A DNA stretch of 64,000 nucleotides, from contig NZ_CP029550.1 in assembly GCF_003173715.1 (NCBI RefSeq), positions 1,426,001-1,490,000 of the forward strand, read 5' to 3'. The notes beneath the pieces were generated by a model. That model was not told where the DNA came from. It made no database searches and saw only the letters and a program-made list of their open reading frames with translations. The translations under genes and the position numbers were made by a program. Of the stretch, positions 42,476 through 51,409 are shown one piece after another (the first letter of the stretch is position 1; the number at the start of each line of letters is the position of its first letter). This DNA is from Methylobacterium durans (GTDB lineage Bacteria; Pseudomonadota; Alphaproteobacteria; Rhizobiales; Beijerinckiaceae).

Positions 42476-43780
42476 TCAACCACGCGGAGCGGCGCTCTCG
42501 CCCGTACCAAGAATACCGTAGGCCGGAAGTGCAGCCCGCACCGTCTGTGAGACGTACGAGGGCGCCAGATGAGCATAGTGCCGCTCGGTCACCCGCGTGT
42601 CGGAGTGCCCCAGCTGCGCGGCGATGACGCCCATCGGTACACCGCGCATGGCGAGGAGGCTCGCGTATGTGTGCCGCAGGATGTGAAAGGTCGCGGGCGG
42701 TTCAAGCCTTGCCTGCAGCGATGCCTCGACCAACGGACGCTGCTGATGAGACACGCCCCAGGCGCGGCCATCTGAGCGGGTAAAAATGAGATCGCGTGGC
42801 GCACGGCCGGCCGTCAAAGCCGCAAAAAGCTGCTGGCCTTCCTCGGTCAGCGCGACGTGGCGCGGCTTGCCAGCCTTGGACTGCCGAACCAGCACCGTGC
42901 CCGCATCCGAGTTGAAGTCTGATGCTTGCAACCGGACCAGTTCGCCATAGCGGCAGCCGGTGACGAGAGCTGCCCGCACCAGATCGCGAAAGTCTGCCTC
43001 GCAGGCATTTACAAGGCGCAGGCACTCGGCAGGTGTCAGGTAGCGCACGACAGCCGCATCTGCTTCGCGGAACGGCTTCACCTTGCGCCAAGGTTCGTCC
43101 GAGGCTGCTTTGCCGTCGTGAAAGGCGTGGTTCAGCGCTGCCTTCAGGACGGTGAGCAACCGGTTGGCCGTCGAACGCCTGGCCCGAATGGCTTCGGCAT
43201 CCCGCTCGTCTACCTGTGCCGTGGCCTGCTGAGATGCGCCCTTGCCGGTTCGTACCAACTTCGGTGCATGGGCGAGGCCGTGATGCCAGTCGCGGATACG
43301 CTTGGCGGTGATCCTGGCGACCTCGATGGCGCCGAGTTCTGGGATGATCCGCGCATTGGCAGCGTAGCGATCGGCGCGCACACCCTTCGATCCACGGCGT
43401 TCACGAGCGGCGAGGTAGTCGCTGACGGCTGCGTTGACTGTATAGGGTCCTTGGCTCGGCTCAGCGTGCCCTGCTAGCTCACGGGCCTTGCGAGTGAAGA
43501 AGTCGCGCGCTCGTTCCTGAGCTTGGGAGAACGAAAAGACGGTCAGGCCGTCTGGATCGCGGCTGTCATCGGATGCCCCGAGCGCATCGTAGTACTGCTT
43601 TGAGCCGTCGCGCATGCGCGCGACCCAAGTGCCACCCTTTGCGCCTTTCCGGTAGCCAATGGCACAGCCTGCCGAGATGACAGTCCAGTATGGCTCGCGG
43701 CGCTCAGAGAGCTTTGCCCGCGCCGAGCGGCTGTCGATCTTTGGATTGCGAACTGTGCGCGCCAATGCCGGCAACTCCAC
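42476..43780 (-). CDS. Tyrosine-family site-specific integrase
   Basis: A 434-residue integrase. N-terminal DNA-binding region with an AP2-like/core-binding stretch (about residues 100-230: YTVNAAVSDYLAARERRGSK, ITAKRIRDWHHGLAHA), then the catalytic domain with Arg in TGCRYGELVRLQ (about 277), HxxR in FHILRHTYASLLAMRG (about 366) and the nucleophile Tyr in RVTERHYAHLAP (about 402). Full length. Its start is about 130 bases from a tRNA-Glu 3' fragment, so it probably integrated this island. The GTG at 43780 lacks a clear ribosome binding site; expression may be low or controlled. Confidence 0.92.
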   Translation of the reverse strand: MELPALARTVRNPKIDSRSARAKLSERREPYWTVISAGCAIGYRKGAKGGTWVARMRDGSKQYYDALGASDDSRDPDGLTVFSFSQAQERARDFFTRKARELAGHAEPSQGPYTVNAAVSDYLAARERRGSKGVRADRYAANARIIPELGAIEVARITAKRIRDWHHGLAHAPKLVRTGKGASQQATAQVDERDAEAIRARRSTANRLLTVLKAALNHAFHDGKAASDEPWRKVKPFREADAAVVRYLTPAECLRLVNACEADFRDLVRAALVTGCRYGELVRLQASDFNSDAGTVLVRQSKAGKPRHVALTEEGQQLFAALTAGRAPRDLIFTRSDGRAWGVSHQQRPLVEASLQARLEPPATFHILRHTYASLLAMRGVPMGVIAAQLGHSDTRVTERHYAHLAPSYVSQTVRAALPAYGILGTGESAAPRG

Positions 43781-43907
43781 GACGTACGGAAAATGTACGG
43801 AATGGTTGTACGTGAACGCCGACGGACGTACAAGGTCGATAAACGCAGCTCACTCAGCAGCTTCTGAGTACGCCCGCGTTCGCTGGCGTCCCAAAATCTG
43901 GCTGTTT

Positions 43908-43956
43908 TCGCCCTCTCACGGCGAAAACAGGGGTTCGAGTCCCCTTGGGAGCGCCA
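43908..43956 (+). other. tRNA-Glu(CTC) 3'-half: island attachment site
   Basis: The sequence folds as the anticodon arm TCGCC-CTCTCAC-GGCGA (anticodon CTC), variable loop, T-arm AGGGG-TTCGAGT-CCCCT, 3' acceptor strand TGGGAGC, a discriminator G and CCA. No D-arm or 5' acceptor strand precedes it, so it is not a functional tRNA. Islands that integrate at a tRNA 3' end leave exactly such a copy at their far boundary. The orientation places the island to the left. Confidence 0.78.
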
Positions 43957-44036
43957 GTTGGATCAAGCACGTCGGTGCGATCCAGGTCGGTGCAAGTCAA
44001 GTCACGATCGCTCGGAAGCGGACACGTCGGGACGGC

Positions 44037-45356
44037 CTAATCCTCCGCCCGAACCCGATCCGCGCGCCGCGCCGTCTCCCCGAGATCGGTCTTGGACCAG
44101 GTGACGAGGGAGGGCAGGAGATCGGTGTCGAAGACGGTGCGGCCCGCCAGGGCGTTGACGATCACGGCGCTGCGCCACGCCATCAGACTGAGCTGCGGCT
44201 CCGCGATGCCGTGGCTCACGAGTCCGGCGTTGAGGACGAAGATGCGGTTGCCCTTCGGCCCGTCCCAATCCGCGCTGAAATCGGGCCCGATCTGCGGCCG
44301 GCCCGAGGCGTCGAGCGCTAGGCGATCCCGGATCGCGGAGAGGCAGGGTGGCAGCGCGTAGCGGTAGCCCGTCGCCAGGACGACCACGTCCGCGTGCGAG
44401 ACCTCGATGCGTCCGTCGAAGCCGTTGCGCATGACGAGGCGGTAGCCGCCCGCCCGATCGACGTCGAGCACCTCACGATGCGGTAGCAGCCCGACAGGCA
44501 TGGGATCGCCCTCGAAGTGCCGCAAGGCGTAGAGGCGACGGTAGATCGCCTGCAGGGTCGAGGCCGAGACCCCGTCGCCCGCGAGCTTCTGGCGGGCCAC
44601 CGTCGAGCGCCGGCGCGGCTCCGGCAGCCCGTGGAAGCTCTCCACGTAGTGCGGGGTGAACAGTTCGTTCGTGAAGGGCGTTGCGTCGAGCGGCTGGAAG
44701 TTCGGGCGCCGGCTGATCCAGTCGACCTGGGCCGGCGCGCGATCGGTCCGGCCGAGGAGATGCAGCACGATCTCGGCGCCGCTCTGTCCGCCGCCGATCA
44801 CCGCGACGCGCTTGCCGGCGACACGATCGAGGGCGAAGGCCGCCTGCGCGGTGTGGAGACAATCGCGCTCGCCGAGCTTTTCCGCGAAGGCGGGACGGTT
44901 CGGCTGCAGGCCGACGCCGAGGGCGAGGTTGCGGGCGCTGACCCGGGTCCGGTCGCCCGAGAGGCGAAAGGCGCCCTCCTCGAAACGAATGTCGCGGATC
45001 TCGGTGCGGAAATGCAGGCTCGGCAAACGAGCGGCCACGAAGGCAAGATACTGGGCGAATTCCCGGCGCGGCACGGCCTCGAACTCGGCGTTGAGAAACT
45101 CGTAGAAGCGCTTCTGCGCCACGAGGTAGGCCATAAAGCTCCAGGGGCTCGTCGGGTTCGCCGCCGTGACGAGGTCCTTCAGGAAGGAGGTTTGCAACGC
45201 GACGTCGGGAAGCATCATGCCCGGGTGCCAATCGAAGGCCGGGCTCCGGTCGAAGAACCGAACGTCGAGGTCGTCGACCGCGTCGAGCAGCGCAGCGAGG
45301 CTCAGGTTGAATGGGCCGATGCCGATTCCGGCGAGGTCGAGCGGGTGTCCGGTCAT
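44037..45356 (-). CDS. iucD: L-lysine/ornithine N-monooxygenase (IucD-like)
   Basis: A 439-residue flavoprotein that hydroxylates the side-chain amine of lysine (or a related diamine) as the first step in making the hydroxamate. FAD motif GIGIGPFNLSLAALLD (about residues 11-26), NADPH motif VIGGGQSGAEIVLHLLG (about 185-201), and the C-terminal VVLATGYRYALPP (about 330-342) of the SidA/IucD/PvdA family. The length equals that of IucD. Its ATG overlaps the iucC stop, making it the last gene of a tightly coupled four-gene operon. Substrate choice (lysine rather than ornithine or cadaverine) is inferred from operon layout only. Confidence 0.9.
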   Translation of the reverse strand: MTGHPLDLAGIGIGPFNLSLAALLDAVDDLDVRFFDRSPAFDWHPGMMLPDVALQTSFLKDLVTAANPTSPWSFMAYLVAQKRFYEFLNAEFEAVPRREFAQYLAFVAARLPSLHFRTEIRDIRFEEGAFRLSGDRTRVSARNLALGVGLQPNRPAFAEKLGERDCLHTAQAAFALDRVAGKRVAVIGGGQSGAEIVLHLLGRTDRAPAQVDWISRRPNFQPLDATPFTNELFTPHYVESFHGLPEPRRRSTVARQKLAGDGVSASTLQAIYRRLYALRHFEGDPMPVGLLPHREVLDVDRAGGYRLVMRNGFDGRIEVSHADVVVLATGYRYALPPCLSAIRDRLALDASGRPQIGPDFSADWDGPKGNRIFVLNAGLVSHGIAEPQLSLMAWRSAVIVNALAGRTVFDTDLLPSLVTWSKTDLGETARRADRVRAED

Positions 45357-47173
45357 GATGCGCGCATGCCTGCATTGCCGAGCGCGGAGCGTTCCGCGCG
45401 ATGGAGGGGATTGATCAGGTCGGTGCCGAGCCGGGGTACCGGCCGCAGGCTGGAATCGCCGTAGCCGAGGGCGAGACGGACGCGGTTGATGCAGATGCGC
45501 GGCACCTGCGGGGCGAACAGGTCGAACAGGCTAAAGCGCTCGGCGAGGTCGGGATGCCGCGCCTGGTAGCGGCGCAGAGCGCGCGCTAGGGCAGCGTAGA
45601 ACGCGATCTCGGGCACGCCGTCCTGGCGCAGGAGCGCGTCCGAGACGAAGCGCAGCAGGCTCGCGAAATGGCCCGTCTGCAGATGCTGCAGCAGATGCGC
45701 CGCCGGCCGGCGCAGGAGCGTCTCCCGCACGCCGGGCGGCAGGTCGCCGGCCTCCGCGAAATCCCGGTCGACGAGGTCGACGTCGCCCTGAAAATCCTTG
45801 AGCGCCACGCCGCAGGGCACGCCGTTCTCGAGGATCAACGTCGCGTTCTGGCCATGCGCGATGAAGCCGACGCCGTAGCGGCAGAGGAAATGGTAGAGCG
45901 GCACCGCGACGTGGTCGAAGAGCCGTTGGAGCCACGTCTCCGGGTCGAGCCCGGACCGGGCGACGAGGCTGCTGACGAGGGGCCGACCCGAGGCATCCGC
46001 CTTCAGCAGCGCCCCCATCATCAGGGCCGACCGGCCGGGTTCGAGGCGGACGGCGATCCCGTCCCGCCAGATCACCCCGAGCATCTCCCGGAACTGGTAG
46101 GGCGCATCCGCGATCCGCTCGTAGACCGGGTGCGGATAGAAGGCGCCCGCCCGCTCCTGCAGGATGACGACGCCGGCGAGCGCCGGATCCTGCGCAGCCT
46201 TCTCCGCGAGCCAGGCCGAGAAGGCCGGCCCGGTCGCCATGTACTTCCCTGGCACGCCCCGCCAAGCGGAGGTGTTGAGGACGGTCAGCGCGAGCTTCAC
46301 GTCGAGGCGCCCCGCCGCATCCGCGCTGGCGAGCGTGCGCAGCGATTGCTGGGGCAGGTAGGCGCGGCCGAAGGACCCGAGGGGGACGAGGCGCCGCGCC
46401 GCGATCTCCCCGGCAAATTGCAGGGCGATCATGCGGTCCCACTGCCAGGGATGGACCGGCAGCAGCAGGTAGCGCGCCGGCTCGATGCCGTGAGCGCGGC
46501 AGGCCTCCGCGAGGCGCGCACGCTCGGAACCATCGAGGGCGTCGGCGACGAGGTCCGCCTCGTCGAGGCCGGGTTCGAGGCTGATGCGGCAGGCGGCGCG
46601 GTCCGCCGCGACCCAGAACAGACGGATCTCCGGCTCGAATTCGGGCGCGTAGGACTCGAAATCCGCCAGCCCCCAGCCGATGCGGCCCTTGCTCGCCGGC
46701 GCCTTCGGGTGCCCATCGAGATAGTGCTGCAGGATGCGGTCGCTGAGACGGAGGAGGTCCGGCCCCGTCATGCCCCGCCCGATCGCGGCGATGCGGGCAT
46801 CGGCCGCGAGCGTGCTCATCACCTCCCCGACGTAAGTGCAGAGCGTGGCGGGCTCGATCGCGAGGGTCCGGCTCGCATCGACGAGGAAGCCGCCCGCGTC
46901 TCCGGCCGGCGTCACGAGGCTGCCGGCGAAGCGGAACAGGCTCGGCGGGTCGATCGCGAGGTTGCCCCAGATCCGGCGCTCGGCGGCGAACCGGTAGGCG
47001 ATGCCGCCGTCGAGCCGGAGCAGCCATTGCGTGCCCTCGCGATTGATCGGCTCGGGCGCGAACGCCTCCTCGAAGGCAAGTTCGCCGATCGTCTTGGCGA
47101 TCAGTGCGCGATTGATGTCGAGCCAGAGCGGGGCGGTCACCGGCGCGCCGCCGGGCAGCGGGCCGGCGCTCAC
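45353..47173 (-). CDS. iucC: NIS siderophore synthetase, IucC-like
   Basis: A 606-residue IucA/IucC-family synthetase that uses ATP to couple a carboxylate (citrate in the family) to an acylated hydroxylamine. The family core is visible: LLPVHPWQWDRMIALQFAGE, the motif LRTLASADAAGRLDVKLALT followed by VLNTSAWRGVPGKYMATGPA, and the C-terminal FerroC-like part with GVGFIAHGQNATLILENGVP and FQGDVDLVDRDFAE. The GTG start overlaps the stop of the acetyltransferase gene as GTGA; the stop overlaps iucD. The position after iucB matches iucC of aerobactin operons. Confidence 0.9.
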   Translation of the reverse strand: MSAGPLPGGAPVTAPLWLDINRALIAKTIGELAFEEAFAPEPINREGTQWLLRLDGGIAYRFAAERRIWGNLAIDPPSLFRFAGSLVTPAGDAGGFLVDASRTLAIEPATLCTYVGEVMSTLAADARIAAIGRGMTGPDLLRLSDRILQHYLDGHPKAPASKGRIGWGLADFESYAPEFEPEIRLFWVAADRAACRISLEPGLDEADLVADALDGSERARLAEACRAHGIEPARYLLLPVHPWQWDRMIALQFAGEIAARRLVPLGSFGRAYLPQQSLRTLASADAAGRLDVKLALTVLNTSAWRGVPGKYMATGPAFSAWLAEKAAQDPALAGVVILQERAGAFYPHPVYERIADAPYQFREMLGVIWRDGIAVRLEPGRSALMMGALLKADASGRPLVSSLVARSGLDPETWLQRLFDHVAVPLYHFLCRYGVGFIAHGQNATLILENGVPCGVALKDFQGDVDLVDRDFAEAGDLPPGVRETLLRRPAAHLLQHLQTGHFASLLRFVSDALLRQDGVPEIAFYAALARALRRYQARHPDLAERFSLFDLFAPQVPRICINRVRLALGYGDSSLRPVPRLGTDLINPLHRAERSALGNAGMRAS

Positions 47174-48267
47174 AGCGGCACCTCGCGGAAGAAGCGCTCT
47201 CGCTCGCAGCAGACGAGGGCCGCGCGCTTGTGGGGGAAGTCGAATTCCTTGATCGTCTCGTAGGCTGCATCCGCGCAGTAGCTGAGCATCTTGCGGTGCG
47301 AGGCGCGCGGCTCGCCCATGATCCGCCGGGTGCGGGGCTCGTCCAAGAACAGGTAGTGCGTGACGGCCTTGAACCAGGCGAGTGTCTTCGGCCGGCCGAG
47401 ATGGTCGGGATTGCCGATCAGCCCGTGCCAGCCGCGGTCGTGATCCTCCGCGTCGTAGTAGGGACCGAGGCGGTCCTCCTTCGCCCAGTAGAACTCGAAG
47501 TATCCGACCGGAACGTCGTTGAAGCTGCCGATCACGCCGAACAGGTGCGGGTCAGCCTCCTGATCCGCGAGGTAGCGGTCGAGCTCCGTCTCGCTACGGG
47601 CGAGCTCCCAGTAATAGGAGACCCGGGGCTGGTTCATCCACTGATGGAACAGGACGAGATCGACCCGGCGGTCGATGGCGCGGAAGGACAGGGTCGTGCC
47701 GAGATGCGGCAGCCAGCGCCGGTACATCACGCCGTTCGGCTGCGGCGGCCGCAATGGCGGAAGCCTGTCCTCGGGCCCGAAAGCGGAGCGGATCTGCGGA
47801 TGGGCCGCCCGCGTCTCGGGCCGCAGCCACAGCAGGGGGAGCTGGTAGAAGCCGCTGCGCTCGACAAGGGCGTCGGGCGCAGCGGAACCCGGACTGGCCC
47901 GCCCGTCCGCCGCCAGGGCGACGAGGGCGGGGGCGCCTCCGAGGCCCGCGACGCGCAGCCGCCGCGCATCCGGGCAGCGCTGGAACGCGGCCTCGATCAG
48001 GCACGCGACGAGCGGGGTGTCGGCGGGGTGACGCCCCTCCGGTCCCGTAAGCGCGAGCATGGCCTCTTCACCATCGGCGACGGTGTGGATCTGCGCTTCG
48101 GCGACGATCTCGCCCCCGCGCACCGCTCGTAGCCGGGCGGCATGGGGATCGCTCGGAATGCTCTCGACGGCGATGGCATCTCCGCCGGTGGGCCAGTGCC
48201 GGCTCGTGCCGGTCCAGCCGTCGAGGGCCATTCCGGCGAAGGCGTCGAAGCGGGCGCGCAGGGTCAT
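47170..48267 (-). CDS. iucB: Hydroxylysine N-acyltransferase (IucB-like GNAT)
   Basis: A 365-residue acyltransferase whose C-terminal half carries the siderophore-GNAT fold: DLVLFHQWMNQPRVSYYWEL, FGVIGSFNDVPVGYFEFYWA, GWHGLIGNPDHLGRPKTLAW, RIMGEPRASHRKMLSYCADA. The N-terminal half is the less conserved non-catalytic part seen in IucB/AlcB proteins. It should transfer acetyl or another acyl group from CoA to the hydroxylamine made by IucD. The ATG at 48267, two bases after the iucA stop with GGAGG upstream, is chosen over an upstream start that would lie within iucA. Confidence 0.88.
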   Translation of the reverse strand: MTLRARFDAFAGMALDGWTGTSRHWPTGGDAIAVESIPSDPHAARLRAVRGGEIVAEAQIHTVADGEEAMLALTGPEGRHPADTPLVACLIEAAFQRCPDARRLRVAGLGGAPALVALAADGRASPGSAAPDALVERSGFYQLPLLWLRPETRAAHPQIRSAFGPEDRLPPLRPPQPNGVMYRRWLPHLGTTLSFRAIDRRVDLVLFHQWMNQPRVSYYWELARSETELDRYLADQEADPHLFGVIGSFNDVPVGYFEFYWAKEDRLGPYYDAEDHDRGWHGLIGNPDHLGRPKTLAWFKAVTHYLFLDEPRTRRIMGEPRASHRKMLSYCADAAYETIKEFDFPHKRAALVCCERERFFREVPL

Positions 48268-48269
48268 GG

Positions 48270-50060
48270 TCAGGCCTCCGTCGGTCGGGTCGCGATCGGG
48301 TTCGGCATGGGCACGTAGCCCGCCAGAGGATCGATTACGTCTGTATTCTCGTTGATGTTGCGAAAGCAAATCATGAAATTTCCTTTGCAACCGAGCATCT
48401 TTGCCTCCATCAGAAAGCGCAGGCACGCCTTGTCCCGAATTTCTTTCGCGGCGATTTCTTCGATTGCACGACGTAATATTTGAATGAGAGCATCTTCTGT
48501 CGCCAATCCGGCGATCGCTATCGCGCCTATGACGGCGAAGACGCTGTTTACGATCAGGTAATAGGCCATGATCTGCGCCGCCTCGGTGGAGGCGAAGAGG
48601 TGGCCGGCCTCAAGGTCGAGGCCCGGCGCGGCCTCGCGGAGGGCCGGCAGGAACTCGCGCACGAAGCCCGTGCCCTGGCAGTCCCGGAAAAACGCCTCGC
48701 GCGGCCAGCCATCCTCGAGCCCGATCACGAGGTTCTGCTGGTGCGCCCCGAACAGCAGGCCGAGATCGCACTGGATCTCCAGGATCGGCCGGACCGCCAC
48801 ATCGAGGAAGCGCTCGAACCAGCGCAACGCCACGGTCCCCGCGGAATCCGCGCCCCCGGCGATGCGCAGGATCGTGTCGGCCAGCGCGCTGCCCTGCCCG
48901 TCGGGATGGATCTCGCATAAGGCGGCGAGCACCGCGGCCGGCCGCTGGCCGTCGCCGCGGAAGGGGTTCTCGCGCAAGGCCACGATCGTCTGCGGCAGGA
49001 TCGCGCCGTCGGGCCCGCGCAAGGCCAGGTAGGCCGGCTCGCCGAGGATCTGAAAGGCCGGGAAGCGCGCGGCGAGTTCCGCCCCGACCCGGCCCGCGAG
49101 CAACGCGTCGACCATCAGGCCCCGTTCGCATTCGATCCCCTTGATGAGGCGCAGGGAGTTGGTGAGCCTGAGACTCAGCGAATGCTTCAGCATCCAGCGC
49201 GCGTGCGGTGCGTAGAGGCTGCGCAGGGAGGTCGTCGCGAACCAGGGCGCGCCGGCATGACCGTGGTCGACGAGACGTCCGGCGCGGAACAGGGTGTCGA
49301 TCGCCGGGTCGAGGGCGAGCCGGGCCGCCTGCCAGGGATGCATCGGCAGGAGGACGCGGCCCTCCGCCTCCGCGAGCAGGCGCGGATCAATGGCGGGATC
49401 CCCCGCCGCGAGGTCCGCGCACAGGCGCGCCGCACTTTCCTCGCGCGAGGAGCCCTGGGCGACCGCATCCCGGTCGGCCGACCACCAGCGCAACGGGAAG
49501 CCGTGGCCGTACTCGGGCGCGAACCGCCGCGAATCCTCCGCCGTGAACTCGTCCCGGCTGCGCGGGGTCGGATGCATCGAGTGGCCGAAGCGCAAGGCCT
49601 GCTCAGCTTCGTGGAAGCTCGGATCACGACGCAGGGACACGCTCCGGCCGGGGGCGCGAGCGAGCACATCCGCTACGTTGGCGGCACTCTGGAACACGCG
49701 CCGGAGGAAGGTCGGTGCCGCGTCGGGTGCCCTCGCTCCGACGATGGCGGGCTCGTTCGCGACCGCCGCGGCGAATTCGGGGAAGGCCAGCGCGCGGGAA
49801 GGCGCGCCGGCCCGGTGCTCGCGGAGCGGCAGCCGGAAGACGTGCTGCCCGACCGACGAGCGGTGGACGACCTCGATCTCGACGACCGATCCGCGGCTCG
49901 GCAGCGGGAAGCGCGCCGTCCACCGCAACGGCCCAACCCCCGCCCCCTGCGCCGCAGGGACGAGCGACCATTCTCTCCATTCCCGCATCAGGCTGTTGAG
50001 GAAGCTGCGAGCGGATATCTCGTACGCAACATCGATGGACGAGATGAATGTTTTGATCAT
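48270..50060 (-). CDS. iucA: NIS siderophore synthetase, IucA-like
   Basis: A 596-residue IucA/IucC-family enzyme, first gene of the operon. Motifs: HSMHPTPRSRDEFT with a following arginine cluster, VLLPMHPWQAARLALDPAID, TTSLRSLYAPHARWMLKHSL with SLRLTNSLRLIKGIECERG, and C-terminal LGLLFGAHQQNLVIGLEDGW, FRDCQGTGF. It likely joins the first acyl-hydroxylamine arm to citrate, IucC adding the second. GGAGGGAGATCT before the ATG at 50060 is a strong ribosome binding site. An Irr-like palindrome lies 73 bases upstream. Second-arm chemistry and acyl group are not determined. Confidence 0.9.
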   Translation of the reverse strand: MIKTFISSIDVAYEISARSFLNSLMREWREWSLVPAAQGAGVGPLRWTARFPLPSRGSVVEIEVVHRSSVGQHVFRLPLREHRAGAPSRALAFPEFAAAVANEPAIVGARAPDAAPTFLRRVFQSAANVADVLARAPGRSVSLRRDPSFHEAEQALRFGHSMHPTPRSRDEFTAEDSRRFAPEYGHGFPLRWWSADRDAVAQGSSREESAARLCADLAAGDPAIDPRLLAEAEGRVLLPMHPWQAARLALDPAIDTLFRAGRLVDHGHAGAPWFATTSLRSLYAPHARWMLKHSLSLRLTNSLRLIKGIECERGLMVDALLAGRVGAELAARFPAFQILGEPAYLALRGPDGAILPQTIVALRENPFRGDGQRPAAVLAALCEIHPDGQGSALADTILRIAGGADSAGTVALRWFERFLDVAVRPILEIQCDLGLLFGAHQQNLVIGLEDGWPREAFFRDCQGTGFVREFLPALREAAPGLDLEAGHLFASTEAAQIMAYYLIVNSVFAVIGAIAIAGLATEDALIQILRRAIEEIAAKEIRDKACLRFLMEAKMLGCKGNFMICFRNINENTDVIDPLAGYVPMPNPIATRPTEA

Positions 50061-50132
50061 AGATCTCCCTCCATCACACAAAATTTCGTTGTTATACACA
50101 GACAAAATCGACCGCAAGAGCGGCCATAAACT

Positions 50133-50147
50133 ATAGAATTATTCTAT
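50133..50147. promoter_or_regulatory. Irr/ICE-like inverted repeat between iucA and the exporter
   Basis: ATAGAAT-T-ATTCTAT is a perfect 15-bp palindrome in A+T-rich DNA between the divergent iucA (50060) and exporter (50215) starts. TAGAA-N3-TTCTA resembles Irr-controlled iron elements of Rhizobiales. A related site precedes the receptor gene at 55360-55374. Confidence 0.6.
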
Positions 50148-50214
50148 TGCTATTCAAAAAAACTGGCATTCCTCGATCAAATGCGTCATCTATCCATTTG
50201 AATACGGAGGCGTC

Positions 50215-51409
50215 ATGATTCGAGCCGGCGCGTGGTCTCGCGAAGGCGGTCTGGTTGCGCGGCTATCGCTCGCGGCCGTGCCGGTCGGCTTCGGCCAGTC
50301 GGCGGTGCTCGCCCTCGTGCCGGTGACCGCCGATCGCACTGGGCTCGACGCCGCCGCGATGGGCGCCGTCGCCTTCTGGGGGCGATCGTGTTCCTGCTCT
50401 GCGCGCCGGCCTGGGGGCATTGCGGCACCGGCTGGCGCCTGCGCCGGCTGTTCCTGGTCCTGGCCGCGCTGATGGCGCTGGGCCACGGCCTGTTCGGCCT
50501 CGCGCTCACGCTGGATGCCTTGCCCGCGGCCGCCTGCTTCGCCTTCCTCGTCCTGTCGCGGATCGCCTACGGGGCCGGCGCCGCCGGGGTGATGCCGCAC
50601 GCGCAGGCCGCCCTCGTCCGGGAGACGCCGGAGGCCGCGCGCCCGGCCGTGCTGGGCCAGCTCAGCGCCGGGCTGTCGACGGGCCGTATCCTCGGGTCGC
50701 TCGTGATGGCCGTCGGCATCCTCGGGCTCGCCGCGCCCCTCGTCGTGCTCGCCGCGAGTCCGCTGCTGCTCCTGGCCGCACCGGACCTCGCCCGCGCGCA
50801 TCGTCCCGCTCCGGCTCGGGACGGTCGGAACCGGGGCTGGACGCGCGCGGGCGCACCGCTCCTCGGCATCGGCTTCGCCCTGACCTTCGGCCTGGGGCAG
50901 ATCCAGATCGTGTTCGGCCTGTTCCTGCAGCAGCGCTTCGGCCTCGGCGCACCGGCCGCGGCCGGGCTCGGCGGGGCGATCTTCGCCCTCGTCGCCGTGA
51001 CGATGATCCTGACGCAGCTTCTCCTCGTCCCGCGGCTCGGCCGGGATCTCGGGCGCAACCTGCGGCTGGGGCTTGCGGGCTTCGCCGGGGGGCCGCCCTG
51101 ATCGCCTGCGCGGCGGTCCCGTGGATGGCCATGCTCGGCGCGGCCGTGGCTGCGGCCGGCATCGCCCTGGCGACGCCGAACTACACCGCCTCCCTCGTGG
51201 CGCGGGTGCCGGAGCATTGTCAGGCGGCTGCGGCGGGCTGGCTGTCCAGCGTCCACGTCCTCGGGCAGGGCATCGGCGCCCTGTGCGGCGGGGTCGCGTT
51301 CGCTATCGACCCCGCGCTGCCGTTCTGGACCTGTGCGGCGATCGGCGCGGCGCTCGCTGCCTGCACCGTCCTCCTTCCGATGCGCGCGCCCGATCATCGC
51401 GCTGCCTGA
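50215..51409 (+). pseudogene. MFS exporter of the siderophore locus, two frameshifts
   Basis: About 398 residues of a 12-helix major-facilitator protein. The start MIRAGAWSREGGLVARLSLA with GGAGG five bases upstream is followed by VGFGQSAVLALVPVTADRTG, GLFGLALTLDALPAAACFAF, LGIGFALTFGLGQIQIVFGL and the last part AMLGAAVAAAGIALATPNYT. The frame changes in G-runs at 50378-50382 and 51087-51092; adding one G at each restores an uninterrupted protein (WGAIVFLL; FAGGAALIACAA). Divergence from iucA suggests release of the new siderophore, as EntS-type exporters do. Function holds only if the frameshifts are errors. Confidence 0.78.

Noticed and set aside
43880..43956. A complete tRNA gene beside the integrase
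   Set aside because: Only the anticodon arm, T-arm and 3' acceptor strand are present; no D-arm or matching 5' acceptor strand precedes them.
45531..47270. A 579-codon open frame inside iucC on the same strand
   Set aside because: It is extremely Arg/Pro/Ala-rich and lies out of frame with a well-conserved IucC protein; high GC keeps such frames open. The same applies to the long opposite-strand frames at 44517-45464, 45668-47263, 47230-48132 and 60051-61385.
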